DNA from: Fulvia fulva
Taxonomy: Eukaryota; Ascomycota; Dothideomycetes; Mycosphaerellales; Mycosphaerellaceae
NCBI RefSeq assembly: GCF_020509005.1
Contig: NC_063014.1
Coordinates: forward strand, 3,906,001 to 3,970,000
Direction: 5' to 3'
Length of the DNA stretch: 64,000 nt
In this document: positions 12,001 through 23,199 of the stretch, in pieces
Position numbering within the stretch: position 1 is the stretch's first letter
How the letters are laid out: each line of letters begins with the position of its first letter
The notes under the pieces: model-generated
What the model saw: only the letters and a program-made list of their open reading frames with translations
Told to the model about the DNA's origin: nothing
Databases searched by the model: none
Position numbers and translations under genes: made by a program

Positions 12001-12475
12001 GACTGAATGGACAAGAACCCCACAGAGGCCAGGAACCCCAAAGGCACTCCAACAGTTTGGTAGCCACAACTACCTACTGTACTCAGACCTAACCAGGTCA
12101 GAAGCAAGCATAGCAATACAAATCCGCTCTGAACACATCGGAGTCAGGGCATACCTGCATCAGAGAAAAGTCCCAGGTATCGAAGACAAGAGTTGCCCAT
12201 GCGGCTACCTGTCCCAGAATGTCGAACATAGACTTCTGGTTTGCAAAGAATGGAGTACAGGGAGAGGTGAATGGAGGGCAAGGGCAAGGAACAGAAACTT
12301 CCAAGCCATGATTAGCAATAAGGGAGACCTCCAGAGAATTACAAGGTGGATCATCCACCAAGGATTTTTGGAGCAGTTCTCTCTTACTAGGGAAACAGAG
12401 AGATGGATTGAGGAGAGAAAGAAGGAGGAGGAGAGCAGGAAGAGGGGGACAACTCCAGGGTTGCAGACAAGGTAG
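9089..12475 (+). CDS. L1b ORF2: LINE endonuclease-reverse transcriptase, one in-frame TAG
   Basis: 1128 codons from ATG 9089 to the TAG stop at 12473-12475, open apart from TAG at 9215-9217 (codon 43). Without read-through the next in-frame Met is at 9305. N-terminal exonuclease-endonuclease-phosphatase fold: YNVN near residue 13, QEP at 40-42, GDFNLHHPTWGS at 144-155, TIDLCFAS at 196-203, SSDHLPI at 222-228. RT: KAPGPDGIP near 461-469, SLDISGAFD at 594-602 (Asp596), GIPQGS at 652-657, FVDD at 685-688. C-terminal Cys/His motif CPCGYLSQNVEHRLLVC at 1036-1052. No RNase H motif between RT and this motif. Function: nicks target DNA and copies element RNA by target-primed reverse transcription. 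About 25 other TGG codons are intact, so the lone TAG is conspicuous. Confidence 0.92.
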
Positions 12476-12555
12476 TCAGAGGCTAACCACCATGACACTA
12501 GTGCACCCTAATGGAAGGAAAACTGAGAACTCATGGCAAGGAAGCTATTAGAGAA

Positions 12556-12594
12556 GGAGAGGAGGTTTTTACCTAGGAATAGGTTTCCTACCTT
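12556..12594 (+). other. L1b 3' UTR two-tier hairpin
   Basis: Inner stem ACCTA (12571-12575) with TAGGT (12580-12584), closing a GGAA tetraloop of GNRA type. GGAGG and T5 lie before it, TT and CCTACC after. Relative to L1a both arms changed together (ACCCG/CGGGT to ACCTA/TAGGT). Confidence 0.65.
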
Positions 12595-12652
12595 ATACAG
12601 TAACATATATAGACATAAACCCGCATGGGCCGGAGGGCACCACAACGGGTAA

Positions 12653-12678
12653 ATGAATCATCTATCTATCTATATATA
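12653..12678 (+). repeat. L1b 3' tail, ATCT/CTAT repeats
   Basis: The element ends in short ATCT repeats instead of poly(A). They run into the TATATA of the target duplication, so the exact end is ambiguous by several bases. Confidence 0.85.
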
Positions 12679-12685
12679 GGTAAAG
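12670..12685. repeat. Right target-site duplication of L1b
   Basis: Exact copy of 7793-7808. Confidence 0.95.
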
Positions 12686-14440
12686 TCGTACTACCTAACT
12701 ACGCTCCTTAATACTCTTAGGAAAGCGCTTAAGAAGCTAGTTATAATGAGACTCTCTAAGACGGTAGAGGAGTACTCCCTACTCCCGGACACCTAGATAG
12801 GTACGCGCCTATAGCGATCGACGCTATCCGCAATAGAACTTATTACCTCTTAGGTAAAGGCTATCTAGTATAAGAATAGGGACAAGGTAGCATCCTTACT
12901 TAGTCTAGACATATCGGGAGCCTTCGACTACATATTATACCCGCGGCTACTCTATATCCTAAGGTCGAAAGGAGTCCCTAAGTAGCTTATTAACTTCGTA
13001 CGGTCCTACCTCTAAAACCGTAGCACGTCGATCCTAGTTAGTTAGTATAAAAGCCTATTTCAAGTAGTCTATACTAGAATCCCGTAAGGCTTAACGCTAG
13101 TACCTATCCTATTCCTCTTCTTTCTAGCGACGCTACTCCTAGCCCTAGAATCCTAGAACACCGCTACGACCGGCTTCGTAGACGACATAAACATCCTAGC
13201 GTAGTTGTCCTCGACTAAGGAGAACTATAGGCTACTAGATAAGAAGTACAAGATCTACGAGGACTAGGCTAGGAGGTATAGGGCTCGGTTTACCCTAGAA
13301 AAGTACAATCTAATACACTTTACGCGCCGGCCACGGTTCTATAATATATAAGCTTCTATCTAGATATAGGGGTATACGACTAACCCGGCAAATCAGCTTA
13401 GGATCCTCGGACTATAGGTAGACCCGGCGCTACGGTAGAGGAAGTACGTAAAGGTAATATTACGGAAAGCTAAAGAGAATATAGTATTATACTAGAGGCT
13501 TACTACGTCCTTATAGAGGGCGGACTTTCGGTAGTTACGACTTCTATTTACGGCTATTATACGGCTAGTCCTTACCTATAGTAGCTAAGTATAGTCCTTA
13601 GGCGAGAGGGCCTATCTATTAAATGGACTCGTCGCGCCGTTATAGAAGATCTAAAACTAATGCCTAAGGAAGGTCACCGGGGTATATAAGTCGATACTAA
13701 CGAGGATGCTTAAGTACGAGACCGCTATACCGCCGATCGACCTATATATCTAGGGACTACGGACCTCCTACTTAGGCAAGTCGGCATAGTACCTAGTATA
13801 GAAGGTCATCGCTAGTATAGTTGTAAGGGCCCGCGAATTAGTACTAGCGTATAAGGGCATTCGACCCGGAAACGAGCCGAACTACCGGGTAAGGGACGAA
13901 TAGCTAGTAATATAATAGGAGGGTAAGAAATCGTTTCTAGAGTAACTATAGAAAGAGAGGTAGAACAACTAGGTTGTAGGGTATAGTAGACGCCCTTAGT
14001 TAGCGGGACAACCTAAGGAATAGTTAGCTATAAAATCCGCGGTTAAGGACCCCCCGAAGCTTATCTACTACCGCCTTACGAGGGTATAGAGTAGTATAGT
14101 AACCTAACTACGAAGCGAATATATCGGCCTCTAGAGGTACCTATTATAGAGGAAGGTTCTAGAATATACAAATACTAGCTACTTCTACGGCTATTACTCC
14201 TAGAATATACGGTACGTACTCCTCGTCTATCCGAGGTAGTCGCTAGGAAGGGGGGAGTAGATAGTAAAGGCGAGGAACCGGACGATTAGGGTACTTCTTA
14301 ATAACGTTAAGGACCTACGGCGTATTACGAACTAGATACTAGAGAAGGGCTAGCTAGAATAGTACCGCCTAGTAGGAGTAGTATAGGAAGAGAGGATACG
14401 GCGTAGCGCGACGAGACCGGCTAGGAGCGGGGGCTAACGG
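12686..14440 (+). pseudogene. L2a ORF2 relic, C-terminal part (RT core to Cys/His motif)
   Basis: Continuation of the relic that stops at 7808. RT blocks: SLDISGAFD near 12900-12930, I-P-stop-GLTLVPILFL near 13080-13120, GFVDDINIL near 13170-13200. LRSEYIGL-like and Cys/His-like blocks lie near 14105-14215. Many TAG codons at former Gln/Trp positions; DDT has become DDI. No RNase H motif seen. Non-functional. Confidence 0.85.
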
Positions 14441-14504
14441 GGTAGTGATATAGACTACGTACGTTTAGAGGGAAAGCTAATCTAGATAAGGAGAAGTCGG
14501 GGGC

Positions 14505-14537
14505 GGGAAGGGGTTTTACCTATTCGGGTTTCCCTTT
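14505..14537 (+). other. L2a 3' UTR hairpin
   Basis: Inner ACC/GGT stem (14518-14520 with 14527-14529) around TATTCG-type loop bases; outer AAGGG-type arm pairs with CCCTT. Same layout as the other LINE ends. Confidence 0.55.
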
Positions 14538-14606
14538 AGATATAATAATAGATATATACCTATATAGGCCGAATAGGGTCCTAGAATAGGGGAATAACAA
14601 ATCTAT

Positions 14607-14620
14607 CTATATAGAAGGGA
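14607..14620. repeat. Right target-site duplication of L2a
   Basis: Exact copy of 4755-4768. Confidence 0.85.
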
Positions 14621-14979
14621 CGTAGTTATTTCTCGTAATATAATATTATTGTCGTAGATATAGGCCGTATAGCGTATAGAGTTCGATACTTAGCTTTATA
14701 AGGGTAGTAAGATAAGAACGTATTACGTATAGAAACTGAACACTATCTTTTAATACCTATTAATTATATAGGTATAATAACTATAAATATATACTCGATA
14801 TATTATATATTTATTCGATAGCCCTATTAGCCCTCTATCTTAGTATCGCCGTCCTACTACGTAGTATTAACGTCTATCTCTTTGCTATCTATACCTATTT
14901 CTATCTATATACGCTTACCTCTACGCTCTTCTAGCTACCCTCCCCCGGATAGGTAATACGCTATCTAGATCTTTGTCCT

Positions 14980-16970
14980 TATCTAGCGGAGGCGGCGGAG
15001 TCTAACCTTAGTCTACTAGTCTACTTAAGCCTATTAGGGTACTACTGAAGTCGTTATCGTCGTCGTCGTCCTAGCGTTAGATCTTCTATAGCTACCGACG
15101 AAGCGTATCTACCTTACGTATCTAAGAGGTCTTCGCCTCTCGGGTACTAAATCTATTAAGGTCGAAGGGCTCGTCGAGTATTAGACTAGCGAGAGTCTTG
15201 ATACGAGATACTACTACGTATAATAGGCCTAGAGCGAAGTCCTTAGTACTAAAGTTAATAATAGCCTTATCGAGAGTAAGGCCTTAACTCTTATAGATAG
15301 TAATAGCGTAGGCGATAGTTAGAGAGAACTACTTATAAGAGTAATCGACGTTATTCGTCTAGAACTATCGCTTCGAGCGGAATATTAGAACAATAGGACG
15401 GCTATCTAGAAGCTTATATAGATATAGACCTAGTATATTCTCGTCGTCGCTATAGTTACTAGGTATACGACGTCTAGTACCGAGGTCTTAGTTAGAGTAG
15501 TTATATAAGTCGAAGGTAACTAGGATATAGAAAGGAGGGTCGTTATCGGGGTCGCTATAAGTACTAGTAGTAGTAGTTAACTATATTTTATCGACGATCT
15601 CGCCTATCGCGCCGTTATTAAGTCTACGCTTAGTCTATAGGTTCTCGACGAGTATTACCCTATAACCGAGCGAGATAGGTATACTACTATAGAGGTTCTT
15701 ATCTTCCTCGAACGTAGCCTTCTCCGCGACCTTTTTACCTTAGGTATATATAGCCCGTATAAGCTTCATTAGGTTACTAGAGTCCTATATATAGATATAG
15801 TTATATAGATAAACCTCTTCCTTACGGAAGTAGATACGTACTATATCGTCGAACTTAGTACGCTTATTAGTACCTAGCTTGGTAGCTACGCGGCTATTAA
15901 GTAACTCCTAGTCCTTAAGGTCTAGGTTACTATTTCGTAGACCTTAAAGAGCCTTACGAAAGCTTATAGTAGCTAGGTTATTACCCTCCTAACGCTTGAT
16001 CTAAGTAAGCTTAATAGTCTAATCTAGTACCTAGTAAGCGTCTCTACTATTACGCTTATAGGCGTTAGATTACCGTAGTACTATATATTAGCTTCGAAGT
16101 ACTAGGAGGGAGCTAGACGAAATTACTTAAGATAGTAACGTTTAGGCCGTCGAATAGCTAATCTACGCTTATAACCTATCGTAAACGACCTAGCCGAGAG
16201 TCTTAAGTCTAATTATTAACTTCTTATCGATAATTAGCTATCGGATACGTCGTAGTTTATAGTTAAGAGTATTAGCGGTAATTATTAGTAGAGCGGTAAA
16301 GCCCTTCTTCTTACTAATAAGAAGCTTAAGTAGTAAGTATAGAGTACGGGCTTTAATACTATAGGTAGTAATACTAGTTAGAGTAGCGCGTATAACTAGA
16401 TTACTATTCTAGTTACCTTCCTTACGATATAGCTTCTAGAGCCGGGCTAATACGATACGGATAAGGTATAACTTACCGGTACCTACTTATCTATCTATCT
16501 TAATTCGTAGCTAGCCTAGGTCCTAACTATTACCCTTCTCGTAGGTAATAACCTTAGTAGCGTAACCAATAATAGCGTTAAAGAGAAACCGCTACTACTC
16601 TTTACGACTATCGACTTAGCTCTAAGACTAAAATTATATAGTCGAGTTAACTAGGTATATTTCCTTATCTAGTACCTACTATTTATAGCTAAGCTCGTAA
16701 AGGTTATTACTACCTAGTAGCGCGCTAACCTAAGGTAGCTACTAATTAATATAAGTAGACTAATTATAGATCCGATTAATATCGCGGCTACCTAGGAAGT
16801 CTATATCCGCTATATCGATCCTACGTATACTAGCTAATAGCTCGCGAGCTAAGTTAATAAACTAGTTATTAAGATATTCTTCTAGCTACTTCTCGTCTTT
16901 ATAAGTTAGGGGTACGGCCTCTAGTAGTAGCTCGTAGTAGTCCCGCTTATAATTATAACGCTCCTAGTAA
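14980..16970 (-). pseudogene. Helitron PIF1-type helicase relic
   Basis: Read on the minus strand, a frame broken mainly by TAG/TAA matches the helicase half of a Helitron Rep-helicase. Walker A appears as GTGK at about 16465-16484 (the following Ser is Leu, a TCA-to-TTA change fitting RIP). It continues with a DAYQVLDQT-like block near 16030, KLGTNKRT near 15875, and the C-terminal signature ITIYKSQGLTLDKAI (about 15260-15315) followed by YVVVSRIKTL (about 15190-15220) and EPFDLNRF. PIF1 helicases unwind DNA 5'-3', and in Helitrons the domain drives rolling-circle transposition. A stand-alone PIF1 gene is less likely because the sequence upstream (19586-20900) continues with Helitron-type protein. 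14621-14979 lies downstream with fading similarity. Confidence 0.8.
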
Positions 16971-16982
16971 CGCTAATATATA
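16971..16982. repeat. Target-site duplication of L3a, 3' side
   Basis: cgctaatatata, repeated at 19574-19585. Removing L3a joins the Helitron frame on both sides. Confidence 0.8.
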
Positions 16983-17064
16983 GATAGATAGATAGATAGA
17001 TATTTCATTAAGCTGTTATAGTGCCCTTTGGCCTATATAGCTATACTATCTTGTTTTTGTATAT

Positions 17065-17100
17065 ATAGAGGGGAAACCGTATTAGTGAAAACCCCTCCTC
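17065..17100 (-). other. L3a 3' UTR hairpin
   Basis: Outer stem GAGGGG (17068-17073) with CCCCTC (17092-17097) is perfect. The inner stem is degraded. Confidence 0.5.
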
Positions 17101-17169
17101 CTTCCCGCCTATCTTTTCCTCCTCGTTGTCGTCTTAAATTTCCCTTATTAGGGGTACGCTAGTGTTATA

Positions 17170-18505
17170 GGCCTACCCTAATAACTACCCTATCTACAAC
17201 CCCCCTCGCTTCCGCCTCTTGTCTATCCACTCCTCCGTCTCGCTCGCGAGGCTAAACTACTAGAGGTATCCCTACTATAGTATCTACCGAGAGATTCGGC
17301 AAATGTTGCCTTTATCCCTAATAATTGACTTATAGTCTCTCCTTCCCGCTTAGTGCCTCTAATTTCCCCTGCCTCTCGCCTACTACGGGCATCTTAGTAG
17401 CATATGTTCTAGGTTTTACGATAGGTAGCTACACTAGTAGGCTAGGCTATAGATGTCTAGTACGCGTCTCCTGAATAGGTAGGCCCTTAATCTAATGTGC
17501 TCGGACCTGATTTGGATCGCTATACTTGCTTCGGCCCTTGTTAGGTCCCTATATAGCTAGTAATTATGTCTCTAGAAGGCTCGGAGCGCTATCGGGCCTA
17601 TTGTCTTAGGGGGCTTCCTTTTCTAGTCCTACTCCTATAGGTAGCTCGCTATCTATTCCGCTAGGCTTTAGGTCTTAGCCTTGCTCCCGCCGGCCTAGCG
17701 AGTCCTACGCTCCTCCTCCTTTCGTGCTAGCCATTCGGTACTTGTCTATACGGCCGTAAAGGTAGTAAGGTCATCCTCTTTTTGGCTTGTCCTATGTCCT
17801 GCCCCTCTCCGGTAGCGGCTTTCTATCTTATTCTTTGCCTCCTAGATCGTAGTTTGTACTAGGTAACCTATCGTCTTTACCCCGTATTGAATTCTTATTC
17901 CCCGGATGTACTAGCCGATTAGTAGTATTCCTGTCTCTATTTCTACCGTACTTGTTAACGTTGTCTTATATACGCCTAGTACCCTACGTAGGTTGCCTAC
18001 CTATATCCTGTTTAGGGGTTACTCTATCCGTTTCGGGATCGGCTTGCCTACGCCTCCTGTTCCCTAAATCTATGCCCCGTATAACATAGCTAGTCTAACG
18101 ATCGCCTTATACATTACTCTTGCCTTATCGAATGTTGCTCCCTATATAGATGCCGTAAGCCTCTTTATCGAGGCTTTATTGACTTACGCTCGACTCTAGG
18201 CTTTCTTAATCTATACATTCTAGCTTAGCTTCGGGTCGAGCCAGATCCTTAGTACTCGTAGCTCCGCTAATAGCTTGGTCTCGTAGCCTTGGATTCTTAC
18301 CGCCGCCTTTATATTATAGTGTGTTCTCGCTTTACTAAAGTGTATAAGTTAGTACTTTTTAGGGGCGAACCGGGCACTATACTTCTTTGCCTACTCCTCG
18401 TATTTCTTGTGCCTATCTTCAAGGAGGCGACAGTTCTCTTCTGTCGAGTCTGACTAGGCTAGGATGTTTGTATCGTCTACGAACCCTAATGCTAAGTAAG
18501 GAAGG
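17170..18505 (-). pseudogene. L3a ORF2 relic (RT C-terminal half to Cys/His end)
   Basis: Minus-strand frame starting at the deletion junction next to GFVDDTNILA (about 18500-18465). It continues through the K-Y-stop-LIHFSKART block (about 18340), an LGI-W-type LDPKLS block near 18230, and ends before about 17170 with LRSEHIR and QF-type C-terminal blocks. Stops are at former Gln/Trp codons. Non-functional fragment. Confidence 0.75.
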
Positions 18506-19573
18506 AATCGTATTTAGTAAGCTAGCTACGAGATAAGGTAATAAGTCTTAACCGCGCTTTCCTACTCATCTAGTACTACCGTATAGCCTCGTTTCGGGAG
18601 GTTAGCCCGGAGTAAAAGCTTCTCTCTACGCCCTCCCTCCCTATTTGCTCCTTAAGCTAATATCTACCTCTATAGCCCTAAGCCCTTTAGTACTCTCTAT
18701 TAACCGATATACGTATCCGTCCTCTCGGGCTATATAGATAGTATTAGCCGTCGCTACTAGTATATACCACGCCCTAGGTTTTGACGCCCTTCGCGTTACC
18801 GTAGCCTATCTCTAGAAAGCGGCCGTCTATACCTCGTAGGTTTGCTCGGGGCACACACTACGCCGGGCAGCGTACTCCTTACGTTTCTACCTACTAACTA
18901 ATATAAAGTTCCTTATTACCCTACCCTCGATCCTCCCCGATTATAGAACTAATCTACTTGTATTATACGTCTTTTCCCCGTCCTAATAGCCGTCTTTTCC
19001 TTGCTTAGGCTATCGTCTTTTCCTCGTCGTAATCTACTATATCAGACTAGGTACGTTATGTAGCGGGATAGGTAGTACCTTAGGCAAAACCCTCGTTCCT
19101 ATACCGGGTGTTTAATAGGCCCTTATAGGCTTCGTCGCGTGTCTACCTACCCACCGCATTGCCCGCTAGTAAACACTAGATTGTTTCGTAGTCCGCTCGA
19201 CGCCTTTATATAGTCCGCTTAGTTGTTGTTCTATAGTCCGCTCGTCTAATGTTCGTCGCTTAGCCCGCTCGGTTTACGGTCTCCGGAGGTGAAAATTCTA
19301 TACTTATACTAGAGGTGTCCTGTCGAGCGTATAGGCCACGGTTCCGCGCCCTTCTTATACGTAGAAAGAAGAGGGACTCGCTCCCGATACGAGTATACGC
19401 TCGTCGGATAGTTTTTATACCCGTTTTGCTAGTAGTCCTCTATTCGCCGCGGCTTCGCCTACGTTACGCGCCCGTCGCACCTACGACGCTCTAGCGTAAG
19501 AATACTTAGCTCTCTTATAGCTAGACGAGAGGTTCGTAGCCGACACTACGTATAGGTGATTCTCGTCGTCGAC

Positions 19574-19585
19574 CGCTAATATATA
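19574..19585. repeat. Target-site duplication of L3a, 5' side
   Basis: Copy of 16971-16982. Confidence 0.8.
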
Positions 19586-19870
19586 TCTCCCTAGGTCTAA
19601 TACGGCTCGGTATTAATATCGTCGTCCGGAAAGCAATACGGTTATATAGGATACTTAGTATCCTCGTCGAATAGGTAATAAAGTATAATCTTTACGAAGT
19701 AGAAATCCTCTTACTAGTCGATAGTATAGACGACTAACTACCCTAGTAAGCAAGGGCGCACCTAGTAACCTTAGGATAGCTTATACGTAGGTGTATATAC
19801 TTGCCGGTCTACGGGCCGTAAAATATATATAGTGATCCTAAAAGATAATAAATCTGAAATTTTTAAATTC
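19586..19870 (-). pseudogene. Helitron Rep-helicase relic, pre-helicase part
   Basis: On the minus strand this encodes a degraded segment with DFYFVKIILYYLF, the block that in Helitron proteins precedes the helicase. It joins across the L3a insertion site to 16970 onward. RIP-type stops only. The match is by family pattern, without a computed alignment. Confidence 0.55.
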
Positions 19871-20039
19871 CCGTATTTTCGCCTTATAGAGAGATTCTTC
19901 GTAAATCCTAGCTTCCTACTAAGGTCGCCTCCTAACTATATATATCTTAGCAGTACCCCTATATACCCCTACTACGTAATTAACCGTTAAAGGTTAACGA
20001 GATTCGACGCGCAAATTTCAGGGTCTAAAGGGGGCCCTT
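19871..20039. other. Short stretch without recognised coding
   Basis: AT-rich at about 19850-19875. No motif seen. It may be the hypervariable linker of the Helitron protein. Confidence 0.3.
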
Positions 20040-20900
20040 AGCTTATTAACAATAGGCTTATACTTTAGATAGTAGCCGATAAGGCGGTCTAGGGTAGTAG
20101 AGTACCGGGCTCTAATCTTACGTATATTAACGTAGTTATATTTTGTAAGGAACTAGTTTAGGGTAACCTTACTTAGATAAGGGCGTAGAGAATTACCCGG
20201 TTTATCTATAGAGACTTATTATTGCTATATATACTTCTAAATTATAGAGCGACCTATTAAGACTTTACTATCCGGACTAACCGAGAATAATATCAACTAC
20301 TTCTCTAAAGAGAGATAGTTAAGCGGGACTATAGCTCGAGATATCGTCGTAAGCGGTAAGCTAAGTAGGATATATATAACTTCTTACTAAGTCTAGTTAC
20401 GCTCCCCTATAGATTAGTTTATAACCTTCTATTGAATAGAGAGTAAAGGGTTAGTTAAGTTCTTGCTTAGCTTACTAGTAACCTACTTTACGACTTATAA
20501 GTATAAGAGTGTCTACTTCTTAGCTTTACTAGTATACTTAGCAAGGTAATTTTTAATACCCTAGATAGTCGTATATAGTATAAAGTCCGTATTGACTTAC
20601 TAGGAGTACGTAATAATACGGTTAAAGTAATTTAACTACTTATTATTATAAGGGCTCTTATAGAGTAGGTAGGCGTTCTTTCTTCTATTACTTATAATAG
20701 CTATAGGCTAAGGGTCTTTAGGGAATCTAAACCGGTAAGACTTACTACTACTACTATTATCGCCGTATTTCTTACGTAAGTAGTATTACTTAGGATACTA
20801 ACTATAGTACTAAACTTAATTAAGGATATTTAAGAGCTCGTACTAGTTATGAGTAAGATCTAAGCCTATAAGTAAAATAGTACTACGTTTATACTTAGGA
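20040..20900 (-). pseudogene. Helitron Rep-side relic
   Basis: Minus-strand frame with KNYLAKYTSKAKK (about 20555-20515), then TSKLSKN, then LLSLPLTTISRAIVPLNYLS (about 20350-20280) and a long block ending in TTLDRLIGYYLKYKP (about 20050). In Helitrons these blocks lie between the HUH Rep nuclease and the helicase. The HUH nuclease itself was not found; the relic is lost by about 21100, where L2b begins. Interruptions are TAG/TAA at RIP-prone codons. About 20900-21105 is the same strand with no recognised motif. Confidence 0.65.
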
Positions 20901-21479
20901 GTACGCTAGCGCTATAGTTAGAAGTTATTTACGGTAACGTAGTTTACCTAGAAGTTAGTAAACTCCTACGCCTCTATAGGCTTAGTAATATCGAGACCTT
21001 TAGTAGAGAGTCTATTGCTCTAGATGAAGCTATAGTAGTATATACTTCTACGGCCTTAGTATTCTACTCTATACTACTTATAATTCACTATATAACTTAT
21101 AACTCCTTTTACTATATTAGAGCGAAACACGATATATTCGAAAGCTCTTATGAAGGCTATTCTAAAGATCTATAAAGTAGGCGACTACCCCTAGAATTGA
21201 GGGAGTTCTACCTTATTTAATTTGGATAGCTTAAAGTTCTCTTCACCCTGTTTCTTTAGCTCTAGACGTAGGGGAGGTGCCTAGCTACATTAGGTAACTC
21301 CTAGGTAAGAGTAGCCTAGGCTACGGCACTACCGGCGCCTACGGCTCTATAGACGAAGCTCCCCTAAGACAACTAGTAGCAACTTATAGAGGACGTAAAA
21401 AGTATAGAAACTAACGATTAGCTCCTATACCGGTCTCTATAGGTAATAATTACCTAGCTACGTACGGCGCTTATACTAT

Positions 21480-22275
21480 AGTATTACCGAGGGTAATAAG
21501 AAATAAGGACGACGTCTTAGACGATTAATATAGCCACCCGGAATCAACACCTCTATAGCTAGGTATCGGTCGCGGTATTGACACTAGGCCCCCGCCTAAC
21601 GTACGATATAGTTACGATCCGTATTATAGTAAAGGAAGACTAGGCCGAAGTTATGAAGCTATTAAATAAGGAGCTCGCCTAACGAATTAATTAACTAGGG
21701 GTGGTTATAGTAAACGAATAGTCTAACGGCACTCTATAGATCTATACTAGCTCTACTACTAGGAGGCACCTAGAGGTATAGCTATAGTAGGCATCTAAGG
21801 TTACGGTATTAGCGAAGGTCTTAACGAAGCAATTTATAATCCTAGTCTACGATATATTTAAGGAGTTCGACCTAACTAACTAAGGTCACCTACGTACTCT
21901 CTAAGAGGACAACCCGGTCACCCTTAACTCTCTAATCTAGAAGGCGACTTAGCTCTATAGGAAATGGCTAGAAGGTAAGAAGGCCGCGGCGCTAATAGTA
22001 TAGCTATAAGACGCGAAAGCGGCGGATCTAGCGATAGAATAAGGCCTAATCTAGTAATATAGCCTTAAGATAGTAGAAAAGCACTCCTTCCTTTCGTATC
22101 CTCTAATACTTCAAATACTAACAGTATAGATACTAAACCTATACGTATATAAACAAGTAGGCCTACTCGAACTATATAGGAGACTATATATCTAGGGACT
22201 ATATATCGGCTACGAGACGGTCCGCGAACTGTCCGGGGTACTATCTATCGTGTAGCGCGGAATGCCTATAGCGGA
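21480..22275 (+). pseudogene. L2b ORF1 relic, truncated
   Basis: Matches L2a ORF1 nearly base for base up to the last knuckle region, then stops at the junction with G1. Cys codons are largely Tyr. Boundaries approximate. Confidence 0.6.
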
Positions 22276-22279
22276 AACT

Positions 22280-23080
22280 AACGCGCTAGTACGGTACCCG
22301 TAACGAAGAAACTAAGGCTATAGTTAATATCGCTACCTATAAGTAGGAGTAGGGCGAGACCTTTATTACCTTCTACGCTCGCTACTCGAAGCTACGTACT
22401 TAGATAGAGTAGACCGACGAGACTAAGCTAATGCTATTTCGTAACCGTCTAAACAGTAAGTACGTTATTAAGACTTTCGGCGATAGGGAAGTAGATAGAT
22501 GCTTATACGACATATAGAATGTTAAGGAATATACGGTAGTAGATAAGAGCTTCTACGAGACCGACCGACTATATCTATAGAAGGAGCGCCTACGTAGCAA
22601 CCCTAATTCGAACAATAACGGCGTATAGGGCGGTAGTAATGCCGTAGGCGCCGTAGCTACTAGTACGACCGCTATAATCGTCTAGCGACTACTATAATAC
22701 GTAGGTACGAAGAAGAAGGAGGACCTACTAGTTCACTTTTAGTACCTACCTTTATTATACCGTAAGTAGCTAGAGGACCTTAAGAAGTAGGGTAAGTACT
22801 ACCGCTACCGTATAGGCTCGTACGTATTAACGAACCCCGAATACCTAATATATAGTTACGACGGCGACTACCGCCCTCTACGTCTACGAAATAACGCGAA
22901 TGCTAACCCGAACCTTAGCTCCCTTACTACCGGCCTATAGTAACAGGGAAATGGTACGACCGCTACCTAAACGTAGTAGATAGCGGTTAGTAACCGAACT
23001 TTCTAAGACAGAAAGAGTATAAGATTAAGAGATATAGAATATAAGAGACGGACTATAGTAAGGAGCTTAAGATATCGGTA
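22280..23080 (+). pseudogene. G1 gag relic
   Basis: Frame with RYGTRN at its truncated start and a retrotransposon gag core (QGETFITFYARYSKLR), followed by a knuckle whose cysteines are Tyr (GKYYRYRIGS, about 22785-22815). Related in layout to the gag G4 at 61180-62880, which also contains RRYGTRN. RIP-type stops. Confidence 0.65.
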
Positions 23081-23199
23081 TATATACTAGATAAATAATA
23101 ACTAGCTATACACCCTTATATAGTATTACCCGTAATAATATAACATAAAAAGGCTCGCGGCCTTATAGATTCTACCTCTACCTCTCTCTTTCTTAATTA

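Larger units (their letters stand above)
7809..12669 (+). mobile_element. L1b: intact-looking LINE inserted in L2a
   Basis: About 4.86 kb between exact 16-bp duplications. Base use changes abruptly at both edges: inside, CpA and TpG are common, while outside they are nearly absent. A leader of only 24 nt precedes ORF1, ORF2 overlaps it by ATGA, and a 3' UTR with hairpin and a (CTAT)n tail follow. Belongs to the fungal Tad/I-like LINE group by ORF layout (CCHC ORF1, then endonuclease-RT), although no RNase H was found. The youngest insertion in the window, with only one evident inactivating change (TAG at 9215). Confidence 0.95.
4769..14606 (+). mobile_element. L2a: full-length LINE, RIP-saturated, interrupted by L1b
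   Basis: Flanked by an exact 14-bp duplication. Without L1b and one copy of its duplication it measures about 4.96 kb, matching L2c (about 4.98 kb). Order: 5' region, ORF1 relic, ORF2 relic split at 7808/12686 by L1b, 3' UTR hairpin (14505-14537), and a tail of ATCT type ending at 14606. CpA and TpG are almost absent, so nearly every Gln and Trp codon is a stop. It lies inside the Helitron relic. Confidence 0.9.
16983..19573 (-). mobile_element. L3a: internally deleted LINE inserted in the Helitron
   Basis: About 2.6 kb, minus strand, flanked by a 12-bp duplication. 5' end GTCGACGACGAGAA, identical to that of L3b. Structure in element order: a 1.06-kb 5' segment (about 19573-18515), then an abrupt jump into the RT just before GFVDDTN (about 18470), then the rest of ORF2, 3' UTR hairpin (17065-17100) and GATA/ATCT tail (16983-17013). 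It lacks most of ORF1, the endonuclease and the RT palm start, so it could have moved only in trans. Confidence 0.8.

Noticed and set aside
7833..12498. Long antisense and alternate-frame ORFs across L1b (for example on the minus strand at 10081-10593 and 10636-11217).
   Set aside because: Shadows of the ORF1 and ORF2 coding sequence, which show clear motifs on the plus strand.
16981..17012. Regular GATA/ATCT repeats as a possible CRISPR or regulatory array.
   Set aside because: They are LINE 3' tails directly adjoining target duplications; no spacers.
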